Below the pieces are notes generated by a model, which was given only the letters and a program-made list of their open reading frames with translations, had not been told where the DNA came from and did not search any database. Both the position numbers and the translations under genes were made by a program. Below, in pieces: positions 1 through 7,377 of a stretch of 64,000 nucleotides of DNA. Source of the stretch: Salinicoccus carnicancri Crm (GTDB lineage: Bacteria > Bacillota > Bacilli > Staphylococcales > Salinicoccaceae); assembly GCF_000330705.1 (NCBI RefSeq), contig NZ_ANAM01000003.1, positions 1-64,000 on the forward strand, given 5' to 3'. Every line of letters begins with the position of its first letter. The first letter of the stretch is position 1.

Positions 1-5
1 GCTGA

Positions 6-62
6 TTTCGCCGTGTCCGGTATCCCGCTTTGACGGACACCGTCATTTTCGCCGTGTCCGGT
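6..62. repeat. 41-bp-period direct repeat at window edge
   Basis: A 16-base sequence (TTTCGCCGTGTCCGGT) occurs at 6-21 and again at 47-62, a spacing of exactly 41 bases. Within the first unit GTGTCCG (13-19) and CGGACAC (34-40) form 7-bp inverted arms with a 14-base spacer. The same 41-base period occurs in two other intergenic arrays in this window (7245-7313 and 17437-17811) with different sequences. The array probably continues to the left of the window, so its full size is unknown. Confidence 0.7.
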
Positions 63-84
63 GTACATCCCCGAAAAAGAAGAC

Positions 85-124
85 AAAAAACCGCTGCACC
101 CGGTATGCCGGGCGCAGCGGTTTT
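85..124. terminator. Intrinsic terminator behind the 131-523 gene
   Basis: The arms CCGCTGC (91-97) and GCAGCGG (114-120), extended by CCCGG/CCGGG inside, form a strong hairpin flanked by A-run and T-run. It lies just past the stop of the minus-strand gene and could work in both directions. Confidence 0.8.
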
Positions 125-130
125 CAATTT

Positions 131-523
131 CTAATATCCGCCGAGCTGCTGATCCATCTTGTAGAGGAGTCTGTTGATCTCGACCTGGTTGATGGCTTCG
201 ACCACGAAATAGGCGAAGATGGTGAAGACGAAAATGCCGCCGAGGAGCAGAACGTTATCCTGGAATACGCTGATCAGGATGGCCGGCAGGAAGACGAAGA
301 CCATGTAGAGGATCAGCATGATAAGCCGGTTGCCGTTGATGGAACGCTGGGCGTCCCTCAGCGCGTCACGGTACTCTTTGTTGACGGCTTCCATGTCGAC
401 TTCGGGGCCGTCTTCATAGACTTTTGTAATGGTGGGTTTTGCATCATACTTGTTTTCTGTGTACCGGAGATCCATGTGCCTGTTGTCCCAGACGAGATAC
501 TTGAAAAAAGCCAAATGAATCAC
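131..523 (-). CDS. Small two-helix membrane protein, unknown function
   Basis: This encodes a 130-residue protein that I do not recognise. It has a charged cytoplasmic-looking N-terminal half (about 65 residues) and then two hydrophobic stretches typical of membrane helices (around residues 67-88 and 92-110), with a short polar tail ending QLGGY. The start is uncertain. The frame opens at GTG 523, only two bases after a good AAGGGG ribosome site; TTG at 514 would have more usual spacing. An ATG at 475 would give a shorter protein without a clear ribosome site. It is divergent from the oxidoreductase operon, and the shared intergenic region (524-601) is AT-rich and probably holds promoters for both. 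It is probably a real gene because of the terminator behind it and the clean membrane topology. Confidence 0.6.
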   Translation of the reverse strand: MIHLAFFKYLVWDNRHMDLRYTENKYDAKPTITKVYEDGPEVDMEAVNKEYRDALRDAQRSINGNRLIMLILYMVFVFLPAILISVFQDNVLLLGGIFVFTIFAYFVVEAINQVEINRLLYKMDQQLGGY

Positions 524-601
524 ATCCCCTTCTTTAATATTCCAAATATTATGATATCATTATATAATGAAAGTATATTTTATTCAAAGGGGGAGTATCA
601 G

Positions 602-1387
602 ATGGCTGACAAAGATCAGAAAGAAAAGAAGTTTTCAAGGCGTGATTTCCTGAAGACGACCGGTGCGGCCACCGGGGGAATCATAGGTGGTTCGCTCCTC
701 GGCGGATCGATCGGCATGAATTTCGGTTCGGACATGTCCACTGAAGAGGAAGAATCACAGCAGACCGGAGAGAGCGGCGGAGAGGAGTCCGGCGGGACGG
801 AAAACCCCGGCAGGATCTTCTTCCATAATGATGCGGATTTCGAGACGATTTCCCAGGCGATGGAACGGATATTCCCCGAGGATGACCACGGCCCGGGCGC
901 CATCAAGCTCGGTGTCCCGTATTTCCTTGACATGCAGCTTGCGGGTGCCTACGGCAACAACTCGAAGGAGTACATGCAGGGGCCGTTCCGCGAAGGAGAG
1001 GCGACGCAGGGCTATCAGTCCCGTCTGACACGTGCGGAGCTGTTCACGATCGGCATCGAGGCGCTGAACAGCGAATCGCAGAATGATTACGACAATGGTT
1101 TCGCAGACCTCGAAGACGATCAGAAGGATGAGATCCTTACCAAATTCGAGGGTGGGGATGCGGATTTCGGCATTCCGAGGGCGGCCGGCAAACCGGAGGA
1201 TTTTTTCGGGCTGCTGCGCTCCGCCACTCTGCAGGGGGCGTATGCGGACCCGATGTACCGCGGAAACCGCGGCATGGAAGGCTGGAAGATGAAGGGTTTC
1301 CCGGGCCACCAGCACGCATACATCCAGCAGATCGATACGGACAGCTTCCAGGAAATAGAGCCACAATCACTTTACGGGGGGAAATAG
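602..1387 (+). CDS. Tat-exported small subunit, gluconate 2-dehydrogenase subunit 3 family
   Basis: This is a 261-residue protein whose N-terminus carries a classic twin-arginine signal: SRRDFLKTTGAATGG followed by a hydrophobic Gly-rich stretch. The mature part starts with an acidic Glu/Gly/Ser linker and then a domain resembling gluconate 2-dehydrogenase subunit 3 (FHNDADFETISQAMERIFP...). In that family the small subunit pairs with an FAD-containing GMC subunit and carries the export signal for the complex. The next gene is such a GMC protein, only 3 bases downstream, and a tatC follows. Start ATG 602 was chosen for the AAAGGGGGA ribosome site; the frame stays open upstream to 476, but those codons have no support and would bury the signal peptide. 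The substrate of the complex is not evident from sequence. Confidence 0.85.
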   Translation: MADKDQKEKKFSRRDFLKTTGAATGGIIGGSLLGGSIGMNFGSDMSTEEEESQQTGESGGEESGGTENPGRIFFHNDADFETISQAMERIFPEDDHGPGAIKLGVPYFLDMQLAGAYGNNSKEYMQGPFREGEATQGYQSRLTRAELFTIGIEALNSESQNDYDNGFADLEDDQKDEILTKFEGGDADFGIPRAAGKPEDFFGLLRSATLQGAYADPMYRGNRGMEGWKMKGFPGHQHAYIQQIDTDSFQEIEPQSLYGGK

Positions 1388-1390
1388 CAT

Positions 1391-3115
1391 ATGGTAACAG
1401 AGTTGGATAAGGTAGATGTTGTAACCGTCGGCGTCGGCTGGACCGGCGGGATCATTGCCGCAGAGGCGGCGAAGGCGGGCCTCAAGGTGATGGGGCTTGA
1501 ACGCGGCCATGAACGCGGGACGGATGACTACCAGAATGTGCACGATGAATACAAATACGCCATCCGCTATGAACTGATGCAGGATATGTCGAAGGAGACC
1601 ATCACTTTCAGGAACACGCGTGACCAGAGGGCGCTGCCGATGCGCGAGATGGGCTCGTTCCTGCTCGGGGACAACCTCGGGGGTGCGGGGACGCACTGGA
1701 ACGGACAGACGTGGCGCTTCCTGCCGTATGACTTCGAAATCCGTTCGATGACGGAAGAACGCTACGGTGCTGAAAAACTGAAGGATGATGAGGGCTACCG
1801 GATACAGGACTGGGGCATCACATACGATGAGCTTGAACCTTACTTCGACAAATTCGAGAAGACCGCCGGCATCTCCGGTGAGCCAAACCCGCTCGGGGGC
1901 GACCGTTCCGATGACTATCCGACCCCGCCGATGATCAAGACAAGGTCGCTCAAGATGTTCGAGGATGCAGCGAACTCACTCGGTTACAGCCCGATCATGA
2001 TGCCTTCGGCCAACCTGAGCGAAGCGTTCGAGAATCCGGACGGGCAGACGATCCAGGCATGCCAGTACTGTGCATTCTGTGAACGTTTCGGCTGTGAATA
2101 CGGTGCAAAGTCCTCGCCTGAGGTGACCGTCATCCCCGCCGCCCGCGACACCGGAAACTTCGAGGTGCGTCCGCATTCCAACGTCGTCGAGGTCATGAAG
2201 GACGATGATGACGACAGCAAGGTGACGGGCGTGCGCTTCATCGATACACGGAGCGGCGAGGAGTTCATCCAGCCGGCGGATGTCGTCGTGCTCACGAGCT
2301 ATCTGTTCAACAACTACAAGCTGCTCAGAGTGTCCGAAATCGGCGAGCAGTACGATCCGGAGACCGAAGAGGGCACGCTCGGCCGCAACTACTGCTACCA
2401 GGTCTTCGGCGGCGCGGTCGGGTTCTTCGATGAGCAGTTCAATACATTCATGGGGGCGGGCGCACTCGGCATGGCGTTTGATGACTTCAACGGCGACAAC
2501 TACGACCATTCCGATCTCGACTTCCTCCACGGCGGCAACATGGCGATCACCCAGACCGGTGCGCGTCCGATTGCGACCAATACGACACGCGAAGGGACAC
2601 CGTCATGGGGCGCCCGGTTCAAGAAGGAATCCATAGAAAACTATACACGCACGCTGCGCGTCCAGGCACAGTGTGCAACACTGCCGCACCGGGACAACTA
2701 CCTGGACCTCGACGAAGAGTATACCGATGCATACGATGTTCCGCTCGTGCAGCTGACATACAACTTCACCGACCAGGACAGGAACGTGCAGGGATATACC
2801 ATCGACCGCGCGGCTGAAGTGGTCGAGGAGATGGGCGCGGGCGAAGTCAAGAAGGACACCGTTGTCGAAGACTACGACATCGTGCCGTACCAGTCCACCC
2901 ACAACACCGGCGGCACCATCATGGGCGACGATCCCGAGACGAGTGTCGTGAACAACTACCTGCAGCACTGGGACCGTGACAATCTTTTCGTTGTCGGCGC
3001 AGGGAATTTCGCGCATAATGGAGGCTACAATCCGACAGCAACCGTCGGTGCGCTTGCCTACCGCTGCGCAGAAGGCGTCATCGAGTATGCGGAGGACAAC
3101 AGGCGTCTTGAATAG
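1391..3115 (+). CDS. GMC-family FAD oxidoreductase, large subunit
   Basis: This is a 574-residue glucose-methanol-choline oxidoreductase of the gluconate/sorbitol dehydrogenase type. The N-terminus has the FAD-binding fold (VTVGVGWTGG, residues 11-20, then an acidic LERG strand end). The C-terminal GMC domain has the expected VGAGNFAHNGGYNPTATVGA stretch with the active-site His/Asn region. It has no signal peptide of its own, so it is probably exported as a folded complex with the Tat-signal subunit encoded just upstream. Residues 224-235 hold four closely spaced cysteines (C-x2-C-x2-C-x4-C). FAD-dependent glucose/fructose dehydrogenases of this family are known to bind an iron-sulfur cluster, so this could be a cluster site, though I cannot prove it. 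The operon continues 15 bases later with tatC. The sugar or polyol oxidised is unknown. Confidence 0.85.
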   Translation: MVTELDKVDVVTVGVGWTGGIIAAEAAKAGLKVMGLERGHERGTDDYQNVHDEYKYAIRYELMQDMSKETITFRNTRDQRALPMREMGSFLLGDNLGGAGTHWNGQTWRFLPYDFEIRSMTEERYGAEKLKDDEGYRIQDWGITYDELEPYFDKFEKTAGISGEPNPLGGDRSDDYPTPPMIKTRSLKMFEDAANSLGYSPIMMPSANLSEAFENPDGQTIQACQYCAFCERFGCEYGAKSSPEVTVIPAARDTGNFEVRPHSNVVEVMKDDDDDSKVTGVRFIDTRSGEEFIQPADVVVLTSYLFNNYKLLRVSEIGEQYDPETEEGTLGRNYCYQVFGGAVGFFDEQFNTFMGAGALGMAFDDFNGDNYDHSDLDFLHGGNMAITQTGARPIATNTTREGTPSWGARFKKESIENYTRTLRVQAQCATLPHRDNYLDLDEEYTDAYDVPLVQLTYNFTDQDRNVQGYTIDRAAEVVEEMGAGEVKKDTVVEDYDIVPYQSTHNTGGTIMGDDPETSVVNNYLQHWDRDNLFVVGAGNFAHNGGYNPTATVGALAYRCAEGVIEYAEDNRRLE

Positions 3116-3130
3116 GAACAGGTGATTTAA

Positions 3131-3955
3131 ATGGATCCATTGCAGAAGCGGAATTCCGGATTTGGGGATGAAGACCCGGCGGCCGGCCAAAAGGGTGCCG
3201 CCCCAAAAGGGGGCGGGAAGCCGGGGAGCCCGTCAGAGGATCCGTTCGAACCGCTCGAGGACCAGCTCCTGGCTGTGCGCAGCCTGCTGATCAAGTCGGC
3301 TGTTGCGGCAGCCCTCTGGTTCATCATCATCTTCTTCACTGTTGAATGGTGGTTCTCGTTCGTTTCGAAAGGCTTTGAAATCGTCGTGATGGGGCCGTTC
3401 GAAGTCATCCGCTTCTATGTGCGGACCTCGGCGGCCATTGCGCTCGGCCTGTCGGTGCCGTTCATACTGTATTTCCTGTGGCAGTACGTACAGAAGGTGA
3501 TGGGGCTCCGCGGCGTGAACGTCTCCATGCTGCGCGGCATGGTGCCCCTCATGATCGGGCTGTTCTTTCTGGGGCTCGTCTTCGGCTATTTCGTCGTGCA
3601 CCCCGTGAGCTATTACTTCCTGATCCAGATGGGCGAGCAGAACTTCGATGTGCTGGTGACGGCGGACGAATACATGTCGTTCCTCCTGATGTCATCCATC
3701 CCGATGGGGCTCATCTTCCAGCTGCCGATGGCGGTTCTATTCCTCAATCACATTGAACTGCTGGATGCGGCGCTGATGGTGAAAGCACGCAAGTATTCCT
3801 ATTTCGCACTCATCGTGCTCACCGCGCTGATTGCACCGCCGGACCTGTTTTCACACCTCATCGTGCTTGCGCCGATGATCGTGCTGTATGAGGTCAGCAT
3901 CCATATTGTAAAAAGGAAAGAAAAAAAAGAGGCAGGACTCGGGGGCCGGGAGTAG
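3131..3955 (+). CDS. tatC: TatC, twin-arginine translocase core protein (copy 1)
   Basis: This 274-residue protein is an integral membrane TatC with six expected helices. Residues from about 48 match the family ([16 protein letters not shown]..., [13 protein letters not shown]..., [27 protein letters not shown]). TatC recognises the twin-arginine signal, so its place directly behind the Tat-signal oxidoreductase suggests a translocase devoted to that complex. The first roughly 45 residues are a Pro/Gly/Lys-rich cytoplasmic extension not usual in the family. Start ATG 3131 follows AACAGGTGATTTAA. A close paralogue sits at 5142-5957 on the other strand; both contain the identical stretch [20 protein letters not shown]. 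No tatA-like small gene is visible beside either copy. Confidence 0.93.
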   Translation: MDPLQKRNSGFGDEDPAAGQKGAAPKGGGKPGSPSEDPFEPLEDQLLAVRSLLIKSAVAAALWFIIIFFTVEWWFSFVSKGFEIVVMGPFEVIRFYVRTSAAIALGLSVPFILYFLWQYVQKVMGLRGVNVSMLRGMVPLMIGLFFLGLVFGYFVVHPVSYYFLIQMGEQNFDVLVTADEYMSFLLMSSIPMGLIFQLPMAVLFLNHIELLDAALMVKARKYSYFALIVLTALIAPPDLFSHLIVLAPMIVLYEVSIHIVKRKEKKEAGLGGRE

Positions 3956-3973
3956 ATTCCGGCCCTCTTTTTG
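3943..3973 (+). terminator. Terminator of the oxidoreductase-tatC operon
   Basis: GGGCCGG (3943-3949) pairs with CCGGCCC (3959-3965) and is followed by TCTTTTTG. The stem overlaps the tatC stop codon. Confidence 0.8.
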
Positions 3974-4010
3974 TTATAGTGGAACTTATAGATCAGTAGG
4001 AGGAGAATTT

Positions 4011-4934
4011 ATGCAGAAAGTGAAGAAAGCAGTCATTCCGGCGGCGGGCCTCGGCACCCGCTTTCTGCCTGCCACGAAAGCGATGCCGAAGGAGATGCTG
4101 CCGATTTTGGACAAGCCGACGATCCAGTATATCGTGGAGGAGGCCGTCGCGGCGGGCATAGAGGACATCATCATCGTCACCGGCAAGCACAAGCGGGCAA
4201 TCGAGGACCATTTCGACCAGTCGATGGAACTCGAAACCATCCTTGAGAACAAGGGGCAGGATGACCTTCTCGAAAAAGTCGAGCATGCCACCGGCCTCGC
4301 CAATATTTTCTACGTCAGGCAGAAGAAGCCGAAGGGGCTCGGCCATGCGATACATACAGCCAGGCAGTTCATCGGGGACGAGCCGTTTGCGGTGCTGCTC
4401 GGCGATGACATCGTCGACAACGGGGACGGCCCGCCCGCAATCGGCCAGCTGATCGAGCACTATGAAAGGCACCACAGTTCGGTCGTCGGCGTAAAAAGCG
4501 TGCCGGCGGATGCCACCTCGAGGTATGGCATCGTCGAATACGACAGCCACGAGGGCAACTGCTACCATCTCAACAACATGTATGAAAAACCGGCGCCGGG
4601 CGTGACCGATTCGCGGCTTGCCATCATGGGACGCTATGTGCTGACGCCGTCGGTGTTCAGCCACCTCGCCAGGGGCGAGGTCGGGGCCGGCGGCGAAATC
4701 CAGCTGACCGACGCCATCCGCGGCATCGCCCGATCCGGAGAGGACGTCTATGCAGTCGATTTCGAAGGCCGCCGGCATGACGTGGGCGCCAAACGCGGAT
4801 TCGTGAAGACGACGATCGAATACGCCCTGAAGTCGGACATGAAAGAAGAGCTCCTCGATTTCATGGAAGAGCTGACCCGCAGGCACCGCAAAGAACCGGA
4901 AGATGGAGCGGAGACGGACGGGAAAATCAAATAG
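4011..4934 (+). CDS. gtaB: UTP-glucose-1-phosphate uridylyltransferase
   Basis: This 307-residue enzyme makes UDP-glucose from UTP and glucose-1-phosphate in the cytoplasm. The nucleotide-binding signature [20 protein letters not shown] lies at residues 11-30, and the family motifs [12 protein letters not shown] and LLGDDIV follow. The start ATG 4011 has a near-perfect AGGAGG ribosome site. UDP-glucose feeds the diglucosyl-diacylglycerol anchor of lipoteichoic acid (whose flippase gene ltaA lies at 7376-8650) and many wall polymers, so the gene fits the cell-surface theme of the window. The last 20 residues are charged and extend a little past the catalytic core. No promoter is certain, but the operon terminator at 3943-3973 implies its own transcript. 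Confidence 0.95.
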   Translation: MQKVKKAVIPAAGLGTRFLPATKAMPKEMLPILDKPTIQYIVEEAVAAGIEDIIIVTGKHKRAIEDHFDQSMELETILENKGQDDLLEKVEHATGLANIFYVRQKKPKGLGHAIHTARQFIGDEPFAVLLGDDIVDNGDGPPAIGQLIEHYERHHSSVVGVKSVPADATSRYGIVEYDSHEGNCYHLNNMYEKPAPGVTDSRLAIMGRYVLTPSVFSHLARGEVGAGGEIQLTDAIRGIARSGEDVYAVDFEGRRHDVGAKRGFVKTTIEYALKSDMKEELLDFMEELTRRHRKEPEDGAETDGKIK

Positions 4935-4978
4935 AGTATCTTTACACCTCCTGTCATTGATGTATAAGGGGTTGTGTG

Positions 4979-5075
4979 TCGCCGGTATTATGTTACACCA
5001 TTTAAAAAATCAGATCGGCGATATTCATCCATATATAGTGAAGGAGGTTTTTTTAATGTTTTCTTCGCATATAAA
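4979..5075 (+). pseudogene. Orphan leader and first codons of a lost NERD-type gene
   Basis: This stretch resembles the leader of the NERD gene at 6248-7240: TCGCCG (4979-4984) and CGGCGA (5016-5021) as inverted arms, the sequence AATCAGATCGGCG, a CATATATAGTG element, an AAGGAGG ribosome site and an ATG (5056) opening MFSSHIKAPLK. After about 11 codons the sequence runs into the terminator of the tatC gene and no NERD protein follows. The best reading is a remnant of a duplicated gene, cut off right after its start. Alternatively it could be a stand-alone regulatory element. The judgement is based on eye alignment only. Confidence 0.5.
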
Positions 5076-5076
5076 A

Positions 5077-5118
5077 GCACCCCTGAAGTTGAATTTTGGA
5101 GTTCAACTTCAGGGGTGC
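5077..5118 (-). terminator. Terminator of the second tatC
   Basis: Perfect 17-bp arms (GCACCCCTGAAGTTGAA, 5077-5093, and its complement 5102-5118) enclose 8 bases. Reading on the minus strand the stem is followed by TTTTATATG, so it terminates transcripts from the tatC at 5142-5957. Confidence 0.85.
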
Positions 5119-5141
5119 ATCACAAAGGATCCGGGGTCATC

Positions 5142-5957
5142 TTATTCGGCCGCTTTTTTGGCCCGCTTCGCCGCACGCCGTTCACGGATCCTCACGATGT
5201 AGATGCTGATCTCGTACAGCACGATCATCGGGCTGATGGTGATGAGGTGTGTGAAGAAGTCGGGCGGGGCGATCAGCGCGGTGATCACCAGCAGTGCGAA
5301 ATAGACGTATTTGCGCACTTTTCTCATAAGCGCCGCATCCAGCAGTTCGATATGGTGCAGAAACAGCACGATGACCGGCAGCTGGAAGATGAGTCCCATC
5401 GGCATCGTCGATATCAGCAGGAACGACATGTATTCATCCGCCGTCACCAGTACGTCGAAGTTCTGCTCGCCCATCTGGATCAGGAAATAATAGCTCACGG
5501 GGTGCACGACGAAATAGCCGAATGACAATCCGCCGAGGAAGAGCAGGAACATCAGCGGGAAATAGGATTTCAAAAACTGTGTCTCCTTGTCGACGAGCCC
5601 CGGCCTCATGAACTGCCACAGGAACCGGCAGATGAACGGCAGGCTGAGGCCGATGCCGAGCGCTCCGGCAGTCCGTATGTAGAAGCGGATGACTTCGAAC
5701 GGCCCCCGCACGATCAGGTCATGGCCCTTCGACAGATAGGGGAACCAGTACTGGATGGTCAGGAATATGAGCATGAAGAAAATTACGAACACGACCGCCG
5801 ACTTTATCAGCATGCCGCGCAGATCATCCAGGTGCTCGACAAGCGTCGCATCCGGATCCTCTACCGTCACCCTGCTCCGCTTTGTCTCTTCATATCCGTC
5901 GTCGCTGATGGCTTTTATCGTATCTTTTCTGTCATTGTCATTGTCATTCGATGCCAT
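5142..5957 (-). CDS. tatC: TatC, twin-arginine translocase core protein (copy 2)
   Basis: This is a 271-residue TatC paralogue of 3131-3955. Both contain [42 protein letters not shown] and LIAPPD. Six membrane helices are expected. The N-terminal extension differs: here it is acidic/polar (MASNDNDNDRKDTIKAI...) rather than Pro/Gly-rich. The frame is open to 6113, but ATG 5957 is preceded by AGAAGGTGAACGTG, an ideal ribosome site, and the upstream codons look non-coding. The gene stands alone with its own terminator, convergent with gtaB. Two TatC proteins could serve different cargo sets or pair with different TatA proteins, but no tatA is seen nearby. Confidence 0.93.
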   Translation of the reverse strand: MASNDNDNDRKDTIKAISDDGYEETKRSRVTVEDPDATLVEHLDDLRGMLIKSAVVFVIFFMLIFLTIQYWFPYLSKGHDLIVRGPFEVIRFYIRTAGALGIGLSLPFICRFLWQFMRPGLVDKETQFLKSYFPLMFLLFLGGLSFGYFVVHPVSYYFLIQMGEQNFDVLVTADEYMSFLLISTMPMGLIFQLPVIVLFLHHIELLDAALMRKVRKYVYFALLVITALIAPPDFFTHLITISPMIVLYEISIYIVRIRERRAAKRAKKAAE

Positions 5958-6169
5958 CACGTTCACCTTCTTTTTCCGTTGATCCGCCAAAAGACATACA
6001 CGGAAAATTTTCGTATATGTCCCACTATACACTATTTTCTGCCACCAAATAAAGTTAAGCGCCAGCAAGCGCGCCCGAACCATTTCGAAGACCGGCTCTG
6101 CGAAGAATTCCAAACAGAATATTCAGAGTGAATCTACACCTACCGCTGCTGATATGAAAGGCTTTGGGT

Positions 6170-6214
6170 GCGCCCGATTTCCTTTTACACTATTTTGTAA
6201 AATCAAATCGGCGC
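6170..6214 (+). promoter_or_regulatory. Inverted-repeat leader of NERD gene 1
   Basis: GCGCCCGATTT (6170-6180) is complementary to AAATCGGCGC (6205-6214), with TTTTAC (6183-6188)/GTAAAA (6197-6202) forming an inner stem. The structure is followed by CATATACAGTATAGGAGG and the ATG of the NERD gene. A similar arrangement precedes the second NERD gene (18906-18966) and the orphan leader (4979-5021). It could be a protein operator or an RNA hairpin in the leader; the sequence does not decide. Confidence 0.6.
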
Positions 6215-6247
6215 ATTTTAAGCATATACAGTATAGGAGGTGTTTTT

Positions 6248-7240
6248 ATGTTTCTGAACATACGGCAGAAACCGCAGGAACTGATCTATCATGAAGCATT
6301 GTCAAACCGTTCCATACTGTCGGATAAAGAGCAGCGGAAGCTTGCGGCGCTCTCCAGCGGTCATGCGGGCGAGTGCGAGTATGACAGGCTGTTCGATGCC
6401 GCCGGCCACGGGGGTTTATTAATCTACCGGGATATTTGGATGAAAGTCGATGAAGCCGTCATTCAGGCAGACAGCCTAATCGTCGCCGATGGAGTGGTTG
6501 CTGTGGATGAAGTGAAGAATTTCAGCGGGGACTACAAGTATGCAGGCGGCGAGTGGACAGTCCGCGGCCGTCCGGGCTATGAAGATCCGCTCGCCCAGGT
6601 CTCACGCACCGCCGGCAGACTGGTGCGGCTCGGCGGCAGGATGCCGTACCGTTTCGATGTGCAAAAAAAGGTGGTATTTGTAAATCCTGACATGAATCTA
6701 GAATTCAATTCGGAAGAGAATCAGCGTTTCATCGTCGGGCGGTCCCGGCTCCGGGACCATTTCAAAGCGCTCGGGCGGCTCAGTGCCGGACCCGCCGCCC
6801 ATGAAAACGCCCGGGCGTTCCGCAGATTCTTCATCCGTAATCCGATGCCGCTGCCCGTGACGGATTTCAAACGGATACGGATGGGAAACTATTGTTATGC
6901 GTGTGGTGTGTTTGATCTTCATGTGGGGAAGTATAAAGTGGTGTGCCGCAGATGCGGCTATACGGAGACGACCGAGCGGATGTTCGTGCGTTCACTCATC
7001 GATTTCTCCGTGCTGTTTCATGATCGCAAGATGACCAGCGCCGGGATGTCTTTATTTGTCAGCCACGTGCTGAAGCCGCGGACGGTGCGCAAGTATTTAA
7101 GTAAGTATTGCCATGTGAGAGGGAGCAACAGGGCGACATATTATGTCATAAAGTCAATCCATCTGAAAAAGTTATTATCAGAGAATGGTTATGCATCAAA
7201 ATATGAAACGGATGAGCGGTTTAGAGCGGCCGATGTTTGA
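6248..7240 (+). CDS. NERD-domain, zinc-ribbon protein 1 (putative nuclease)
   Basis: This 330-residue protein has an N-terminal NERD (nuclease-related) domain and a central zinc ribbon. The expected PD-(D/E)XK-like residues are visible: GECEYD (41-46), D75 in QADSLIVAD, and E88/K90 in DEVKNFSG, with the family's DPLAQ motif at 113-117. Cysteines 216, 219, 233 and 236 (CYACG...CRRCG) form a zinc ribbon. The C-terminal 70 residues look like a small helical/winged domain. Start ATG 6248 has AGGAGGTG; the frame is open to 6164 but that region is the leader hairpin. The paralogue at 17812-18855 aligns without gaps for the first 140 residues. It is flanked by a hairpin leader and, 4 bases after its stop, by a 41-bp repeat. 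NERD proteins are predicted nucleases; the actual substrate is unknown. Confidence 0.8.
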   Translation: MFLNIRQKPQELIYHEALSNRSILSDKEQRKLAALSSGHAGECEYDRLFDAAGHGGLLIYRDIWMKVDEAVIQADSLIVADGVVAVDEVKNFSGDYKYAGGEWTVRGRPGYEDPLAQVSRTAGRLVRLGGRMPYRFDVQKKVVFVNPDMNLEFNSEENQRFIVGRSRLRDHFKALGRLSAGPAAHENARAFRRFFIRNPMPLPVTDFKRIRMGNYCYACGVFDLHVGKYKVVCRRCGYTETTERMFVRSLIDFSVLFHDRKMTSAGMSLFVSHVLKPRTVRKYLSKYCHVRGSNRATYYVIKSIHLKKLLSENGYASKYETDERFRAADV

Positions 7241-7244
7241 GCCC

Positions 7245-7313
7245 GTGCCATGAAACTCATTTGGTGGCACCCGTTCAGCGCACCTGTGCCATGAAACACG
7301 TTTGGTGGCACCC
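7245..7313 (+). repeat. Two-copy 41-bp repeat abutting NERD gene 1
   Basis: A 28-base sequence beginning GTGCCATGAAAC occurs at 7245-7272 and 7286-7313 with two mismatches and a period of 41. Each copy carries GTGCCA/TGGCAC inverted arms 14 bases apart. A short imperfect duplication (GCACCCTCGCACAAA / GCACCCCCGCACAAA) follows up to 7338. The array begins 4 bases after the stop of the NERD gene. Confidence 0.8.
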
Positions 7314-7336
7314 TCGCACAAAGAGCACCCCCGCAC

Positions 7337-7377
7337 AAAAAACCCGGAATCCCGTCAAAACGGGGGTTCCGGGTTTT
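7337..7377. terminator. Bidirectional terminator between NERD gene 1 and ltaA
   Basis: AACCCGGAA..CCCG pairs with CGGG..TTCCGGGTT, flanked by an A-run on the left and T-run on the right. It can end both the NERD transcript and the convergent ltaA transcript. Confidence 0.85.

Noticed and set aside
4903-5202. 99-codon frame downstream of gtaB
   Set aside because: It crosses the orphan leader and the terminator hairpin; only the leader similarity is meaningful.
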